Positions 63,996 to 64,000 of a stretch of 64,000 nucleotides of DNA are shown here, in pieces. Source of the DNA: Fen-1058 sp964398185 (GTDB taxonomy: Bacteria > Chloroflexota > Anaerolineae > Fen-1058). The translations under genes and the position numbers were made by a program. The notes beneath the pieces are model-generated. The model searched no databases. It saw only the letters and a program-made list of their open reading frames with translations, and was not told where the DNA came from. Location: the NCBI GenBank assembly GCA_964398185.1, contig CAYNML010000025.1, forward strand, positions 5,665 to 69,664. Direction: 5' to 3'. Numbering within the stretch: position 1 is the first letter of the stretch; each line of letters begins with the position of its first letter.

Positions 63996-64000
63996 GGGAA

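Overview
The window looks like chromosomal DNA of a high-GC (about 60-65%) member of the Chloroflexota, most likely an Anaerolineae-type lineage. This rests on gene content rather than on any marker-gene comparison: an rpmB / Asp23 / fatty-acid-kinase (FakA) / DegV / recG / coaD / rpmF / fabD / fabG / nusB / tat block, a bacterial acyl-CoA-binding protein, an 'FFL' protein beside a patatin, several SCP2 proteins, a DUF983 pair, and Thr/Pro-rich surface linkers. No phage, plasmid, CRISPR or rRNA operon is seen. Nearly all of it is dense protein-coding sequence.

Layout. 1-14,620: a long co-directional housekeeping and lipid block (FakA with two FakB/DegV proteins, RecG, CoaD, L32, FabD, two FabG, two Asp23, NusB, TatAB/TatC, a hotdog thioesterase). 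14,630-27,680: a lipid-metabolism neighbourhood with two patatins, a DGAT-like acyltransferase, an epimerase, two SCP2 proteins, a phasin, a PhaR-like regulator, a GMC oxidoreductase, an iron alcohol dehydrogenase and ACBP; no polyester synthase is present. 27,840-31,300: a cyclic-diphosphoglycerate-synthetase-like GTPase, isoaspartyl peptidase, HpcH aldolase and DgkA. 31,290-32,980: a compact histidine module made of a consensus promoter, a His-rich leader peptide, an intrinsic terminator, hisS and tRNA-His. 33,000-47,600: peroxiredoxin, a pyruvate-kinase-like protein, FtsK, an S1 protein, a membrane sensor with a C-terminal HTH, PNP, Xer, and the ruvB-DUF2905-queA operon. 47,750-64,000: a threonine dehydratase fused to a GxxExxY nuclease-fold domain, a WecA-like transferase, HU, TpiA, a Ser/Thr kinase, tandem DUF983, a REP-associated transposase within its own REP hairpins, MoeA, dihydropyrimidinase with a class III aminotransferase, and a GH25 muramidase.

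The strongest regulatory find is the histidine attenuator in front of hisS: a perfect-spacing promoter starts the transcript about three bases before the ATG of a 27-residue peptide containing seven His codons in ten positions, followed by a terminator and then hisS, with the tRNA-His gene just downstream. The strongest mobile-element find is an in-frame read-through from a threonine dehydratase, through a 36-bp tandem repeat, into a complete GxxExxY domain, with inverted copies of the repeat on the far side that run up to the next gene's start codon. Short period-7 or period-8 tandem repeats and several palindrome families occupy many of the intergenic gaps.

All calls come from reading the sequence; no database search or folding program was run.
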